Below, in pieces: positions 15,077-24,102 of a DNA stretch of 64,000 nucleotides. The position numbers and the translations under genes were made by a program. Each line of letters opens with the position of its first letter. Position 1 is the first letter of the stretch. Origin of the DNA: CPC320 sp002684375 (GTDB lineage: Bacteria; Pseudomonadota; Alphaproteobacteria; Rhodobacterales; Rhodobacteraceae); NCBI GenBank assembly GCA_965662545.1, contig CBFIHZ010000003.1, forward strand, positions 62,001 to 126,000, read 5' to 3'. The notes below the pieces were generated by a model. It worked only from the letters and a program-made list of their open reading frames with translations, was not told the origin of the DNA and did not search any database.

Positions 15077-16438
15077 ATGGTATCTGCTGCAGAACAAATG
15101 GCCGCAAACACAAGTTGGGCGGCCTTGGGCAAGGCCACTGACCTGCGTAACCGCATCCTGTTTACGCTGGGTTTGTTGATTGTCTATCGCCTTGGCACGT
15201 TTATTCCTGTGCCCGGCATTGATGGACAGGCGCTGCGCGACTTTATGGAGCAGGCACAACAGGGTATCGGCGGTATTCTGACAATGTTTACCGGCGGCGC
15301 TTTGGGGCGCATGGGGATTTTTGCACTGGGAATCATGCCCTATATTTCGGCCTCGATTATCATACAGTTGTTGACTTCAATGGTACCGGCATTGGAACAA
15401 CTGAAAAAAGAGGGCGAACAGGGCCGCAAGAAAATCAATCAATACACCCGATTTGGGACAGTGGCTTTGGCCACGCTGCAGGCCTATGGGCTTGCGGTCA
15501 GCCTTGAGGCGGGAGAGTTGGTCACTGAACCCGGGTTATTTTTCCGGATGTCCTGTCTGGTAACGCTGGTTGGCGGCACAATGTTCTTGATGTGGCTCGG
15601 TGAACAGATCACGGCCCGCGGTATCGGCAACGGAATCTCCCTGATTATTTTCGTTGGCATCATCGCCGAAGTACCCGCCGCGTTGGCACAGTTTTTCGCT
15701 TCAGGTCGGTCTGGTGCGATCAGTCCGGCGATTATTGTCGGAGTGATCGTGATGGTGGTTGTGACGATCGCCTTTGTGGTGTTCATGGAACGCGCGCTGC
15801 GCAAAATCCACATCCAATACCCGCGCCGTCAGGTTGGCATGAAGGTCATGGAGGGCCAGTCCAGCCATTTGCCGGTCAAGGTCAATCCCGCTGGCGTGAT
15901 CCCGGCAATCTTTGCCAGTTCACTGCTGCTGTTGCCGACGACTGTCAGCACGTTCTCGGGCAATCAAACCGGTCCGATTATGTCGACCATCCTGGCATAT
16001 TTTGGCCCCGGACAACCGCTCTATCTGGCTTTCTTTGCGGCGATGGTGGTGTTCTTTGTTTATTTTTACACCTTCAACGTCTCGTTTAAGCCTGAAGAGG
16101 TTGCCGATAATCTGAAAAACCAAAACGGTTTTGTGCCCGGGATTCGCCCCGGAGCGAAAACCGCCGAATATCTTGAATACGTGGTGTCGCGTCTTCTCGT
16201 TCTTGGCGCCGCATATTTGGCCCTTGTGTGTTTGCTGCCAGAAATTTTGCGCGGGCAGTTTTCCATTCCGTTTTATTTTGGCGGCACCTCTGTTCTGATT
16301 GTGGTTTCGGTGACAATGGACACCATTCAACAAGTTCAATCGCATCTTTTAGCGCATCAATATGAAGGTTTGATTCAAAAATCACAGCTTCGCGGAAAGG
16401 GCAAAAAGCGGGGCAGCAAGGGAGTGACACGTAAATGA
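15077..16438 (+). CDS. secY: Protein translocase subunit SecY
   Basis: SecY is the channel of the Sec translocon in the inner membrane. The 453-residue protein has about ten hydrophobic segments. Conserved features include YRLGTFIPVPGID in the first transmembrane segment, GIMPYISASIIIQLL in the second, and the cytoplasmic loop NQNGFVPGIRPG near residue 350. GAGAG precedes the ATG. Its stop overlaps the adk start by 4 nt. Confidence 0.98.
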   Translation: MVSAAEQMAANTSWAALGKATDLRNRILFTLGLLIVYRLGTFIPVPGIDGQALRDFMEQAQQGIGGILTMFTGGALGRMGIFALGIMPYISASIIIQLLTSMVPALEQLKKEGEQGRKKINQYTRFGTVALATLQAYGLAVSLEAGELVTEPGLFFRMSCLVTLVGGTMFLMWLGEQITARGIGNGISLIIFVGIIAEVPAALAQFFASGRSGAISPAIIVGVIVMVVVTIAFVVFMERALRKIHIQYPRRQVGMKVMEGQSSHLPVKVNPAGVIPAIFASSLLLLPTTVSTFSGNQTGPIMSTILAYFGPGQPLYLAFFAAMVVFFVYFYTFNVSFKPEEVADNLKNQNGFVPGIRPGAKTAEYLEYVVSRLLVLGAAYLALVCLLPEILRGQFSIPFYFGGTSVLIVVSVTMDTIQQVQSHLLAHQYEGLIQKSQLRGKGKKRGSKGVTRK

Positions 16439-17082
16439 ACATCATTCTGTTAGGTCCACCTGGCGCCGGTAAAGGAACACAGGCGCGCCATTTGGTTGAG
16501 ACCCGCGGTATGACACAATTGTCCACCGGTGATATGCTGCGCGAGGCCAAATCAAGCGGCACCGAAATGGGAAATATCGTGGCTGATGTGATGGCACGGG
16601 GCGATTTGGTCACGGATGAGATCGTTATCGGTCTGATCCGGGAAAAAATAGAATCAAACACGCAGGGCGGCTTTATTTTTGATGGCTTTCCCCGGACCCT
16701 GGCGCAAGCTGATGCCTTATCCGATTTGCTTAATCAAACTGGTCAAACGCTTGATGTGGTGGTCGAGATGCAGGTTGATGACGAGGCGTTGGTGGCGCGG
16801 ATTGCTGGTAGGTCAACCTGTGGATCATGTGGTGAGGTTTACCACGATGTGACGCGGCCACAGCCTGAAAACGGGACCTGCGAGACTTGTGGTGCATCAG
16901 ATTTTCAGCGTCGGGCGGACGACAACGAGGAAAGCCTTAAAAACCGCCTGATGGAGTACTATAAGAAAACGTCGCCGCTGCTGGGCTATTACTTTGCCAA
17001 AAACCAGCTGCAGTCAGTCAATGGACTTGCTGATATTGATGCTGTGCAGACAGAAATCGCTGCGGTTTTGGATGCGCTGTGA
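16435..17082 (+). CDS. adk: Adenylate kinase with zinc-type LID domain
   Basis: Adk interconverts ATP + AMP and 2 ADP. The P-loop is GPPGAGKGT (residues 7-15), the AMP site STGDMLR, and FDGFPRT follows near residue 82. The 215-residue long form has a LID with four cysteines at about 129, 132, 149 and 152 (CGSC and CETC), the zinc-binding arrangement rather than the hydrogen-bonded one of E. coli. It overlaps secY by 4 nt (ATGA). The 184-nt gap after it is a structured leader. Confidence 0.97.
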   Translation: MNIILLGPPGAGKGTQARHLVETRGMTQLSTGDMLREAKSSGTEMGNIVADVMARGDLVTDEIVIGLIREKIESNTQGGFIFDGFPRTLAQADALSDLLNQTGQTLDVVVEMQVDDEALVARIAGRSTCGSCGEVYHDVTRPQPENGTCETCGASDFQRRADDNEESLKNRLMEYYKKTSPLLGYYFAKNQLQSVNGLADIDAVQTEIAAVLDAL

Positions 17083-17266
17083 TATTTTGGTCTTGACCGC
17101 TTCTTGAAATTCTCCTAACCACCAGGCTTGGTCGACAGACCAGGCCCGCGGGCGCCCAAAGGGCTGTGCCGTGGATGTCCGACTTGCTGCGCCTTGGCGA
17201 ACGGGGTCGGGTTTTGTGAAAAAAGGTTCTGGTGTTACGGAACCGCAATAAAAAGGAAGCAAGAAT
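17083..17266 (+). promoter_or_regulatory. Structured leader between adk and rpsM
   Basis: This 184-nt region can form a 9-bp hairpin at 17125-17146 (GGCTTGGTC and GACCAGGCC, loop GACA) and another at 17225-17244 (GGTTCT and GGAACC) just before the rpsM ribosome binding site AAAAGGAAG. Neither has a T-run, so they are not terminators. In E. coli an alpha-operon leader before rpsM binds S4. Whether this leader does so is unknown. Confidence 0.45.
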
Positions 17267-17635
17267 TTGGCACGTATAGCCGGCGTGAATATCCCGACGC
17301 ATAAACGGGTTCCCATCGCATTAACATACATTACCGGTATCGGTTCAGCGATCGCAAAAGAAATTTGTGCCGCGGTCAATATCGATGAAACGCGCCGGGT
17401 CAATGAATTGAGCGACGCTGAGGTTCTGGCGGTACGCGAACATATCGATGCCAATTGCATGGTGGAGGGCGATCTGCGGCGTGAGGTTCAAATGAACATC
17501 AAGCGTCTGATGGATCTGGGCTGCTACCGCGGTTTGCGTCACCGTCGTAATCTGCCGGTACGGGGGCAACGTACCCATACCAACGCCCGCACCCGCAAGG
17601 GCCCGGCGAAAGCAATTGCTGGCAAGAAAAAGTAA
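17267..17635 (+). CDS. rpsM: 30S ribosomal protein S13 (TTG start)
   Basis: S13 contacts P-site tRNA and bridges to the 50S subunit. The 122-residue protein reads MARIAGVNIPTHKRV when initiated at TTG 17267. No ATG is possible at that position, and family alignment puts the start exactly there. AAAAGGAAG precedes it with good spacing. YRGLRHRRNLPVRGQRTHTN is the S13 signature. A TTG start for a highly expressed ribosomal protein is unusual and suggests translational control. Confidence 0.96.
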   Translation: MARIAGVNIPTHKRVPIALTYITGIGSAIAKEICAAVNIDETRRVNELSDAEVLAVREHIDANCMVEGDLRREVQMNIKRLMDLGCYRGLRHRRNLPVRGQRTHTNARTRKGPAKAIAGKKK

Positions 17636-17650
17636 GGGAGGGCTTGAGAT

Positions 17651-18043
17651 ATGGCACGTGATACACGTCGCGGAGGCAAAAAGAAGGTCTCCAAAAATAT
17701 CGCCGCTGGTGTGGCGCATGTGAACAGTTCGTTCAACAATACCAAGATTTTGATCTCGGACGTGCAGGGCAACGCCATTGCATGGTCGTCTTCGGGAACG
17801 ATGGGCTTTAAAGGCTCGCGTAAATCGACGCCTTATGCCGCGCAGATGGCGGCCGAGGATGTGGGTCGTAAAGCTCAAGAGCATGGCGTAAAAACGCTCG
17901 AGGTCGAGGTGCAAGGTCCGGGGTCGGGGCGCGAATCAGCGCTGCGGGCGCTGGCTGCTGCTGGTTTCAACATCACTTCGATTCGCGATGTGACGCCGAT
18001 GGCCCACAATGGCTGTCGCCCACCAAAGCGTCGTCGAGTGTAA
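17651..18043 (+). CDS. rpsK: 30S ribosomal protein S11
   Basis: S11 forms part of the 30S platform. The 130-residue protein has HVNSSFNNTKILISDVQGN and GFKGSRKSTPYAAQ, and ends in the canonical IRDVTPMAHNGCRPPKRRRV. rpsD, which follows in E. coli, is absent here as in other alphaproteobacteria. A terminator-like hairpin separates rpsK from rpoA. Confidence 0.98.
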   Translation: MARDTRRGGKKKVSKNIAAGVAHVNSSFNNTKILISDVQGNAIAWSSSGTMGFKGSRKSTPYAAQMAAEDVGRKAQEHGVKTLEVEVQGPGSGRESALRALAAAGFNITSIRDVTPMAHNGCRPPKRRRV

Positions 18044-18059
18044 GCAATATTATCAGTAC

Positions 18060-18091
18060 TGGTGGCGCGGATTTGTTCGCGCTGCCATTTT
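18060..18091 (+). terminator. Terminator-like hairpin between rpsK and rpoA
   Basis: The 10-bp stem TGGTGGCGCG / CGCGCTGCCA, with two G-U pairs, closes the loop GATTTGTT. TTTTGC and a second T-run follow. It lies in the 112-nt gap before rpoA, so it may lower rpoA-rplQ expression relative to rpsM-rpsK. Confidence 0.6.
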
Positions 18092-18155
18092 GCTATTTTA
18101 ACCTCGGGCGTCTTGCACTTCTGGACATGGGGGCAAGACAAGGATGGAGGATTTC

Positions 18156-19172
18156 ATGATCCACAAAAATTGGGCCGATCTAATTAAACCGTCGCAGTTA
18201 GACGTTAAGCCGGGCAATGACCCGACACGTCAGGCGACGGTCACCGCCGAACCTCTCGAACGCGGATTCGGGCTGACGCTCGGTAATGCGCTGCGCCGCG
18301 TGTTAATGAGTTCTTTGCAGGGTGCGGCGATTGTCAGCGTGCAGATTGATAATGTCCTACACGAGTTTTCCAGCGTTGCTGGTGTGCGTGAAGACGTCAC
18401 CGATATTATTTTGAACCTGAAAGGCGTTGCGCTGAACATGGAAGTCGAGGGCCCTAAGCGGCTGTCGATCAACGCCAAAGGCCCGGGTGTAGTGACCGCC
18501 GGCGACATCTCGGAAAGCGCCGGTATTGAAGTTCTGAACCGCGAGCATGTGATCTGCCACCTTGATGATGGGGCTGACGTATTCTTTGAGCTGACCGTCA
18601 ACACCGGCAAGGGCTATGTTGCGGCCGATAAGAACAAACCAGAAGATGCGCCAATTGGCTTGATTCCGATCGATGCAATTTATTCACCGGTTAAAAAGGT
18701 GTCATACGACGTACAACCGACCCGTGAAGGTCAGGTACTTGATTATGACAAGCTGACAATGAAGGTTGAGACCGACGGTTCGCTGTCGCCGGATGATGCC
18801 GTTGCCTATGCCGCGCGCATTTTGCAAGACCAGTTGTCGATCTTTGTGAACTTTGACGAGCCTGAATCGGCGTCGCGTCAGGATGATGATGATGCGCTGG
18901 AATTCAACCCGCTGCTGCTTAAGAAAGTTGACGAGTTGGAATTGTCGGTGCGTTCTGCCAATTGCTTGAAAAATGACAATATTGTGTATATCGGCGACCT
19001 GATCCAGAAAACCGAAGCCGAAATGTTGCGGACGCCCAACTTTGGCCGGAAATCTTTGAATGAAATCAAAGAGGTTCTGTCAGGCATGGGGCTGCATCTG
19101 GGTATGGATGTCGAAGACTGGCCACCGGATAACATCGAGGATCTCGCAAAGAAATTTGAAGATGCTTTCTAA
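18156..19172 (+). CDS. rpoA: RNA polymerase alpha subunit
   Basis: The alpha subunit assembles core polymerase; its C-terminal domain contacts UP elements and activators. At 338 residues it has the N-terminal assembly domain (TLGNALRRVLMSSLQGAA), an acidic linker, and the C-terminal helix-hairpin-helix region (LSVRSANCLKNDNI, then FGRKSLNEI). An in-frame ATG lies 12 nt upstream, but GGAGG ends 5 nt before the ATG at 18156, and MIHKNW matches the alphaproteobacterial start. Confidence 0.98.
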   Translation: MIHKNWADLIKPSQLDVKPGNDPTRQATVTAEPLERGFGLTLGNALRRVLMSSLQGAAIVSVQIDNVLHEFSSVAGVREDVTDIILNLKGVALNMEVEGPKRLSINAKGPGVVTAGDISESAGIEVLNREHVICHLDDGADVFFELTVNTGKGYVAADKNKPEDAPIGLIPIDAIYSPVKKVSYDVQPTREGQVLDYDKLTMKVETDGSLSPDDAVAYAARILQDQLSIFVNFDEPESASRQDDDDALEFNPLLLKKVDELELSVRSANCLKNDNIVYIGDLIQKTEAEMLRTPNFGRKSLNEIKEVLSGMGLHLGMDVEDWPPDNIEDLAKKFEDAF

Positions 19173-19287
19173 ATACGGGTGAGGGGAGACCCTCATCCGC
19201 GCGATCGGGCAATCCCGCCCCAAGGAGAGAGGCTGACACGCATCGGCCTCCAGACAAAGAAAAAAAACCTGTAGAAGGATAAGAAAC

Positions 19288-19707
19288 ATGCGTCACGCAA
19301 GAGGCTACCGCCGGCTTAACCGCACCCATGAACACCGCAAGGCGCTCTGGGCAAATATGGCCGGCTCGCTCATTGAACATGAGCAAATTAAAACAACACT
19401 TCCCAAGGCGAAAGAACTGCGCCGGGTGATTGAGAAACTGGTGACCCTAGGCAAGCGCGGCGACTTGCATGCGCGTCGTCAGGCTGCGGCTCGGCTCAAG
19501 GAAGACCAATACGTCAGCAAATTATTTGATGTGCTGGGACCACGCTATAAAGATCGTCAGGGTGGCTATGTCCGGGTCATGAAGGCCGGATTTCGCTATG
19601 GTGATATGGCGCCGATGGCAATTATCGAGTTTGTAGACCGCGACCCCGATGCCAAAGGCAAGGCAGACAAAGAACGCGTGGCGCTGCAAGAGGCAGCAAG
19701 CGTCTAA
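19288..19707 (+). CDS. rplQ: 50S ribosomal protein L17
   Basis: This 139-residue protein starts MRHARGYRRLNRTHEHRKAL. It contains TTLPKAKELRRVIEKLVTLGKRGDLHARRQ, the L17 signature spread over residues 36-65, and an alanine-rich tail. It is the last gene of the alpha block and is followed by a strong terminator shared with the convergent murJ. Confidence 0.98.
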   Translation: MRHARGYRRLNRTHEHRKALWANMAGSLIEHEQIKTTLPKAKELRRVIEKLVTLGKRGDLHARRQAAARLKEDQYVSKLFDVLGPRYKDRQGGYVRVMKAGFRYGDMAPMAIIEFVDRDPDAKGKADKERVALQEAASV

Positions 19708-19733
19708 ACAGCTGAACAGCTCTGTACTGAGTG

Positions 19734-19763
19734 AAAGCCACAGCCCTGCGCCGTGGCTTTTTT
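19734..19763 (+). terminator. Intrinsic terminator after rplQ
   Basis: AAAGCCAC pairs with GTGGCTTT around the loop AGCCCTGCGCC, then continues into a T-run. It closes the ribosomal cluster and faces murJ on the other strand. The core GCCCTGCGC and GTGGCTTTTTT recur nearly unchanged in the terminator after the cytochrome gene at 42330. Confidence 0.88.
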
Positions 19764-19782
19764 CATTAGCAGTGCGGCTAAA

Positions 19783-21330
19783 TCACTCGGAGGATCGGCG
19801 TAGCGTGGCGCGAAATTCAGACAGCTTAAACGCGCCCAACGCCTGCGCAAAACCCGCATAGCTGGCAATGCCTGCGAGGATCAGACCGGTCAGTGCAAGA
19901 TACCGCCAGCCTGCAATTCTAAAGCTTGGTTCGGCGAGGGCCTGACATAGATACAGCACCACACCCATCGCCACCGAGGCTGCTAGGATCCGCCAAAACC
20001 TGCTTCGGAAGCGCGTATCAAATTGGGCCTCACGACCAAATCGCCGTGCCCCCAGGGCCAATAGGCCCACCATGGCCCAGCCTGCTGCACTGGTGGCAAT
20101 GGCGGGGGCTAACCACCCAAATATTGGCATAAGACCCACAGCCAGCGCGGCGTTCACGATCATCGAAACGATCGCGTAACGGAAGGGTGTGCGTGTATCT
20201 TCCCGGGCAAAAAACAGCGGTTGCAATAGTTTTTGCAATATGAAGGCAGGCAATCCAAGACCATAAATTGCCACCGCTTTGGCCATCGCGGCACTGTCGG
20301 CTGCGGTGGTGGCACCGCGTTCAAACAACACTGAGACCAGCGGTAGAGGGATCACACATAGCGCCACTGCAGCAGGCAGGGTCAGTGCCAGTGAAATTTC
20401 GGCGGCACGGCTATAGGCGGCGCGTGCGCCGCTGGCGTCCTTGGCCTTCAGTCTGCGCGACAGATCAGGTAAAAGCACAATGCCGATGGCGATGCCGACC
20501 ACGCCCAGCGGCAATTGATACAGCCGGTCAGCGCCATAGAGCCAGCCAACTGCTTTGTCAAAGCCACTGGCCACCTGTTGGCCGACAACGAGGTTGATCT
20601 GCATCACTCCGCCGGCCAAAGCGGCTGGAACCGCAATACCCACAAGGCGGCGCATGTCCTGTGTCCAGCGCGGCCGTCCAATGCGCAGGCGCAGGCCCGC
20701 GCGGCCTGCCGCAGTCCACACCAGTGCCAGTTGGGCGACCCCAGCAACAGGCACGCTCCAGACCAGATAAAGCACCGCCTGACCGCCAGTCATCGTGGCG
20801 GCCAGCAGGGCTACAATCACCAAAATGTTCAGTACAACAGGAGCAGCCGCGGCGGCGGCAAAATGTCCACCGGCGTTTAAGACACCAGAAAACAGCGCCG
20901 CCAGAGAGATAAAGAAAATATAGGGAAACATGATCCGGCCAAAGCCCACAGCCAGATCAAAGCGTTCGGTGCCGCCAAAACCGCCGGCAGTGGCCCAGAC
21001 CAACGCCGGCATAAATATCATTGCTACAGCCGTCAGTGCCAGTAAAATCAACGCCAGACCGCTCAGCGCATCGGAAGCAAAGCGGTTGGGGTTTTCCCCG
21101 GACTGATATTTCTTTGAGAACATTGGCACGAAGGCGGCATTGAAAGCGCCCTCGGCAAAAAAACGACGAAACATATTGGGCAGGCGGAAAGCCGCAACAA
21201 AGGCATCCATCACCGGACCGGGGCCAATGACGCCAAACAGGATAATTTCACGCAATAAGCCAAGTACACGGCTTATCAAGGTCCAGAAACCCACAGTTAA
21301 AAACCCATAGGTAAGGCGGATCGGTTTCAC
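19783..21330 (-). CDS. murJ: Lipid II flippase MurJ
   Basis: MurJ moves lipid-linked peptidoglycan precursors across the inner membrane. The 515-residue protein has about 14 hydrophobic segments and the conserved SRVLGLLREIILFGVIG and FRLPNMFRRFFAEGAFNAAFVP region at the N-terminus. The start is GTG, overlapping the glnD stop (GTGA). It is last in a likely lpoA-glnD-murJ operon read away from the ribosomal genes. Confidence 0.96.
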   Translation of the reverse strand: MKPIRLTYGFLTVGFWTLISRVLGLLREIILFGVIGPGPVMDAFVAAFRLPNMFRRFFAEGAFNAAFVPMFSKKYQSGENPNRFASDALSGLALILLALTAVAMIFMPALVWATAGGFGGTERFDLAVGFGRIMFPYIFFISLAALFSGVLNAGGHFAAAAAAPVVLNILVIVALLAATMTGGQAVLYLVWSVPVAGVAQLALVWTAAGRAGLRLRIGRPRWTQDMRRLVGIAVPAALAGGVMQINLVVGQQVASGFDKAVGWLYGADRLYQLPLGVVGIAIGIVLLPDLSRRLKAKDASGARAAYSRAAEISLALTLPAAVALCVIPLPLVSVLFERGATTAADSAAMAKAVAIYGLGLPAFILQKLLQPLFFAREDTRTPFRYAIVSMIVNAALAVGLMPIFGWLAPAIATSAAGWAMVGLLALGARRFGREAQFDTRFRSRFWRILAASVAMGVVLYLCQALAEPSFRIAGWRYLALTGLILAGIASYAGFAQALGAFKLSEFRATLRRSSE

Positions 21331-24077
21331 GACGCGGCCCTTTCACGGCCGGCGGTAATCGCCCCGCGAAGTTTTTTTTCAAGATATTTCTGTTTCGAAG
21401 TGGAATGGAGCTTAAGCCCAAACATATCTTTGACATAAAAGTTATCGACCACCTGTTCACCATAGGTCGCCACAACCGAAGAGGCGATATAGATATTGGC
21501 GTCTGCCAGCGTGCGGGTCAGATCATAGAGCAGCCCTGCACGGTCCCGAGTGTCCACTTCAATGATCGTGTAGATTTCGGAGCCCTCATTGTCGAAGGTG
21601 ATCGAGGTTGGCACTTTGAACACACGTTCGCGTTTCTTGACTTTGTCGCGGTCCTTGATGGCTTCTTTGGCAAGGACCTTACCACTGAGAATTTTTTCAA
21701 TCATCTGCTGCAGGCGCGGCAGGCGGGTTGCCGAATAGGGCTTGCCCTCGCCATCCTGTATCCAGAATGCAGCCGTCGCATAGCCGTCTTTTGAGGTAAA
21801 GGAACGGGCGTCGACAACATTCGCACCAACAAGGGCCAAAGCCCCTGCGAGACGCGAGAAAATACCTGGATGATCAACGATTGCAAAGCAAACCCGGGTT
21901 GCATCGCGCGCCCCTTCGGGATGCAGGTCGATGCGAATTTCATCCTCTCGGATTCCTTCAAGCAACTGGGCAAACAAGGCATGGGTACTGACGTGCAGCC
22001 CCTGCCAATAGGTTGGGTAATGGCGGTCAATCTCGCGCTTTAATGCGGCTTTCGACCACTGGGGCAGTGCGGCGCGCAGGGCGCGTTTCGCCTCGCTGCC
22101 GATATTGTTGCGGTTCAGAGCCTCAAGCCCCGTCTCAAGCGCTTTGTGGGTCTCTCTGTATAGAGACCGCAGCAGGGTTGCTTTCCAATTGTTCCATGTT
22201 TCAGGACCAACGCCGCGAATGTCACAGACCGTGAGTACGGTCAGCAGGTCGAGACGTTTGACCGTCTGCACCGCCTTGGCAAAATCACGGATGGTGCGCG
22301 GGTCGGCAATATCACGTTTTTGCGCCATATCCGACATCAGCAGGTGGTGTCGCACAAGCCATTCCACAGTTTCGCTCTCTGCCCTGTCGAGCCCAAGACG
22401 CGGCGCCACTTTTCGCGCGATCCGCGCCCCCAGAATAGCGTGATCTTCGTCGCGTCCTTTGCCGACGTCATGCAGAAAAAGCGCAATATAAAGTACTTTT
22501 CGGTTCAGGCCGGTTTTAAGGATATGGCTAACGAGGGGAAGTTCTTCTATCAGTTCGCGGCGTTCAATCTGCGCCAGATTGGTAAGACATTGGATGGTAT
22601 GCTCGTCGACCGTATAGTGATGGTACATGTTGAATTGCATCATTGCCACGATTGGTTGGAATTCCGGGATGAATTTTGCCAGAATGCCCAGTTCGTTCAT
22701 GCGCCGCAAAGCCCGTCCGGGATTGCCGTGTTTGAGTAACAGACCCAGAAAAATGCGCCCTGCAGTTTTGTCGTTGCGCATCGCGTCATCGACAAGATTT
22801 AGATTGGCTGTGACCAGCCGCATTGCATCAGGGTGGATCAACAATCCGGTGCGCAGCCCCTCTTCAAACAGGCGCAGCAGATTAAGTTTGTCGGTGAGGA
22901 AAAGCGTCTCATCACCGATGGCCAGACGATTATGCACCACTTTAAAGCCATCGGGTGGGCGGGGCTTGCGGGTAAAAATGCGCTGAAGCAATGGCGCGGC
23001 TTTGGCATGAGACGCTTCCAGTGAGGTCAGGAAGATCCGCGTGAGATCGCCAACGGCGGTGGCGTGCAAAAAATAACTTTGCATAAAATGTTCTACCGCA
23101 CGGCGCCCGTTTTTATCGCGGTAGCCAAGTTTCTCGGCGATTTCGACCTGCAGATCAAAGGTCAGCATATCCATGGCGCGCCGGGTTGTCAGATGTAGGT
23201 GGCAGCGCACGGCCCATAGGAAATTTTCGGCTTTCTCTAGCCTGGCAAATTCATCGGGGCGAAACACGTCCAAGTCCGCAAGGTCGTCAGTACTGGTGAT
23301 GCGAAAGACATATTTAGCTATCCAGTAAAGCGATTGCAGATCACGCAAGCCGCCCTTGGCCTCTTTTACGTTAGGCTCTACCAGATAGCGTTGCCCGCCC
23401 TGTTTTTCATGGCGTGCTTCGCGCTCTTCAAGCTTGGCCTCGATAAATTCGCGCTCGGTGCCCTGAAACAGATCCTGCCAGAGTTTTTCCTCAAGTTCTG
23501 TGGCCAGCGCGGCGTCGCCGCACAAAAACCGCTGTTCCAGCATTGCAGTGCGGATGGTGAAGTCTTCTGATCCCAGACGAATGCAGTCGCGGATATTGCG
23601 GGATGCGTGTCCGACCTTGAGCCGCAAATCCCACAGGATATACAGCATGGTTTCAATGACGCTCTCAGCCCAGACGGTCATTTTGTACGGCGTCAAAAAC
23701 AGCAGATCGACATCAGAGTGCAGTGCCATTTCGCCACGGCCATAGCCCCCGACTGCGATAACGGCCAGACGCTCTGCGCTGGTTGGGTTCGGGGCGGGAT
23801 GAAAGATATCTTGAGCAAGATGATAAGCGGTTCGCACTAGACAATCGGTCAGTTGAGAATAAGCCCGGGTTGCGGCCCGCGCAGCCAGCGGCGCGGCGGC
23901 GAGGTCTGCCTCTATTATGGTCAGAGCAGACAAGCGCACGGCGCGCAGCTCTGTCACCACCGCCGCGCGTTTCTCGCGCTCGTCTTGCAATCCGGACAGT
24001 GTCGTTGCAATTTTTGCCAAAAGCGCTGCTTCGTCAAAATATGTGGCGGCGCTCTGCGTGGTATCGGGATCGCTCAT
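21327..24077 (-). CDS. glnD: PII uridylyltransferase / uridylyl-removing enzyme GlnD
   Basis: GlnD senses glutamine and modifies PII proteins to control nitrogen assimilation. The 916-residue protein shows the nucleotidyltransferase motif GGYGRGEMALHSDVD near residue 115, an HD domain (TVDEHTIQ, then FLHDVGKGRDEDHA) and two C-terminal ACT domains (HPGIFSRLAGALAL and DRAGLLYDLTRTLA). A GTG one codon upstream is also possible; the ATG at 24077 is chosen. No strong Shine-Dalgarno is visible. It overlaps murJ by 4 nt. Confidence 0.97.
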   Translation of the reverse strand: MSDPDTTQSAATYFDEAALLAKIATTLSGLQDEREKRAAVVTELRAVRLSALTIIEADLAAAPLAARAATRAYSQLTDCLVRTAYHLAQDIFHPAPNPTSAERLAVIAVGGYGRGEMALHSDVDLLFLTPYKMTVWAESVIETMLYILWDLRLKVGHASRNIRDCIRLGSEDFTIRTAMLEQRFLCGDAALATELEEKLWQDLFQGTEREFIEAKLEEREARHEKQGGQRYLVEPNVKEAKGGLRDLQSLYWIAKYVFRITSTDDLADLDVFRPDEFARLEKAENFLWAVRCHLHLTTRRAMDMLTFDLQVEIAEKLGYRDKNGRRAVEHFMQSYFLHATAVGDLTRIFLTSLEASHAKAAPLLQRIFTRKPRPPDGFKVVHNRLAIGDETLFLTDKLNLLRLFEEGLRTGLLIHPDAMRLVTANLNLVDDAMRNDKTAGRIFLGLLLKHGNPGRALRRMNELGILAKFIPEFQPIVAMMQFNMYHHYTVDEHTIQCLTNLAQIERRELIEELPLVSHILKTGLNRKVLYIALFLHDVGKGRDEDHAILGARIARKVAPRLGLDRAESETVEWLVRHHLLMSDMAQKRDIADPRTIRDFAKAVQTVKRLDLLTVLTVCDIRGVGPETWNNWKATLLRSLYRETHKALETGLEALNRNNIGSEAKRALRAALPQWSKAALKREIDRHYPTYWQGLHVSTHALFAQLLEGIREDEIRIDLHPEGARDATRVCFAIVDHPGIFSRLAGALALVGANVVDARSFTSKDGYATAAFWIQDGEGKPYSATRLPRLQQMIEKILSGKVLAKEAIKDRDKVKKRERVFKVPTSITFDNEGSEIYTIIEVDTRDRAGLLYDLTRTLADANIYIASSVVATYGEQVVDNFYVKDMFGLKLHSTSKQKYLEKKLRGAITAGRERAAS

Positions 24078-24102
24078 CACGGGCTATTAAGCGCATTATG
24101 TG

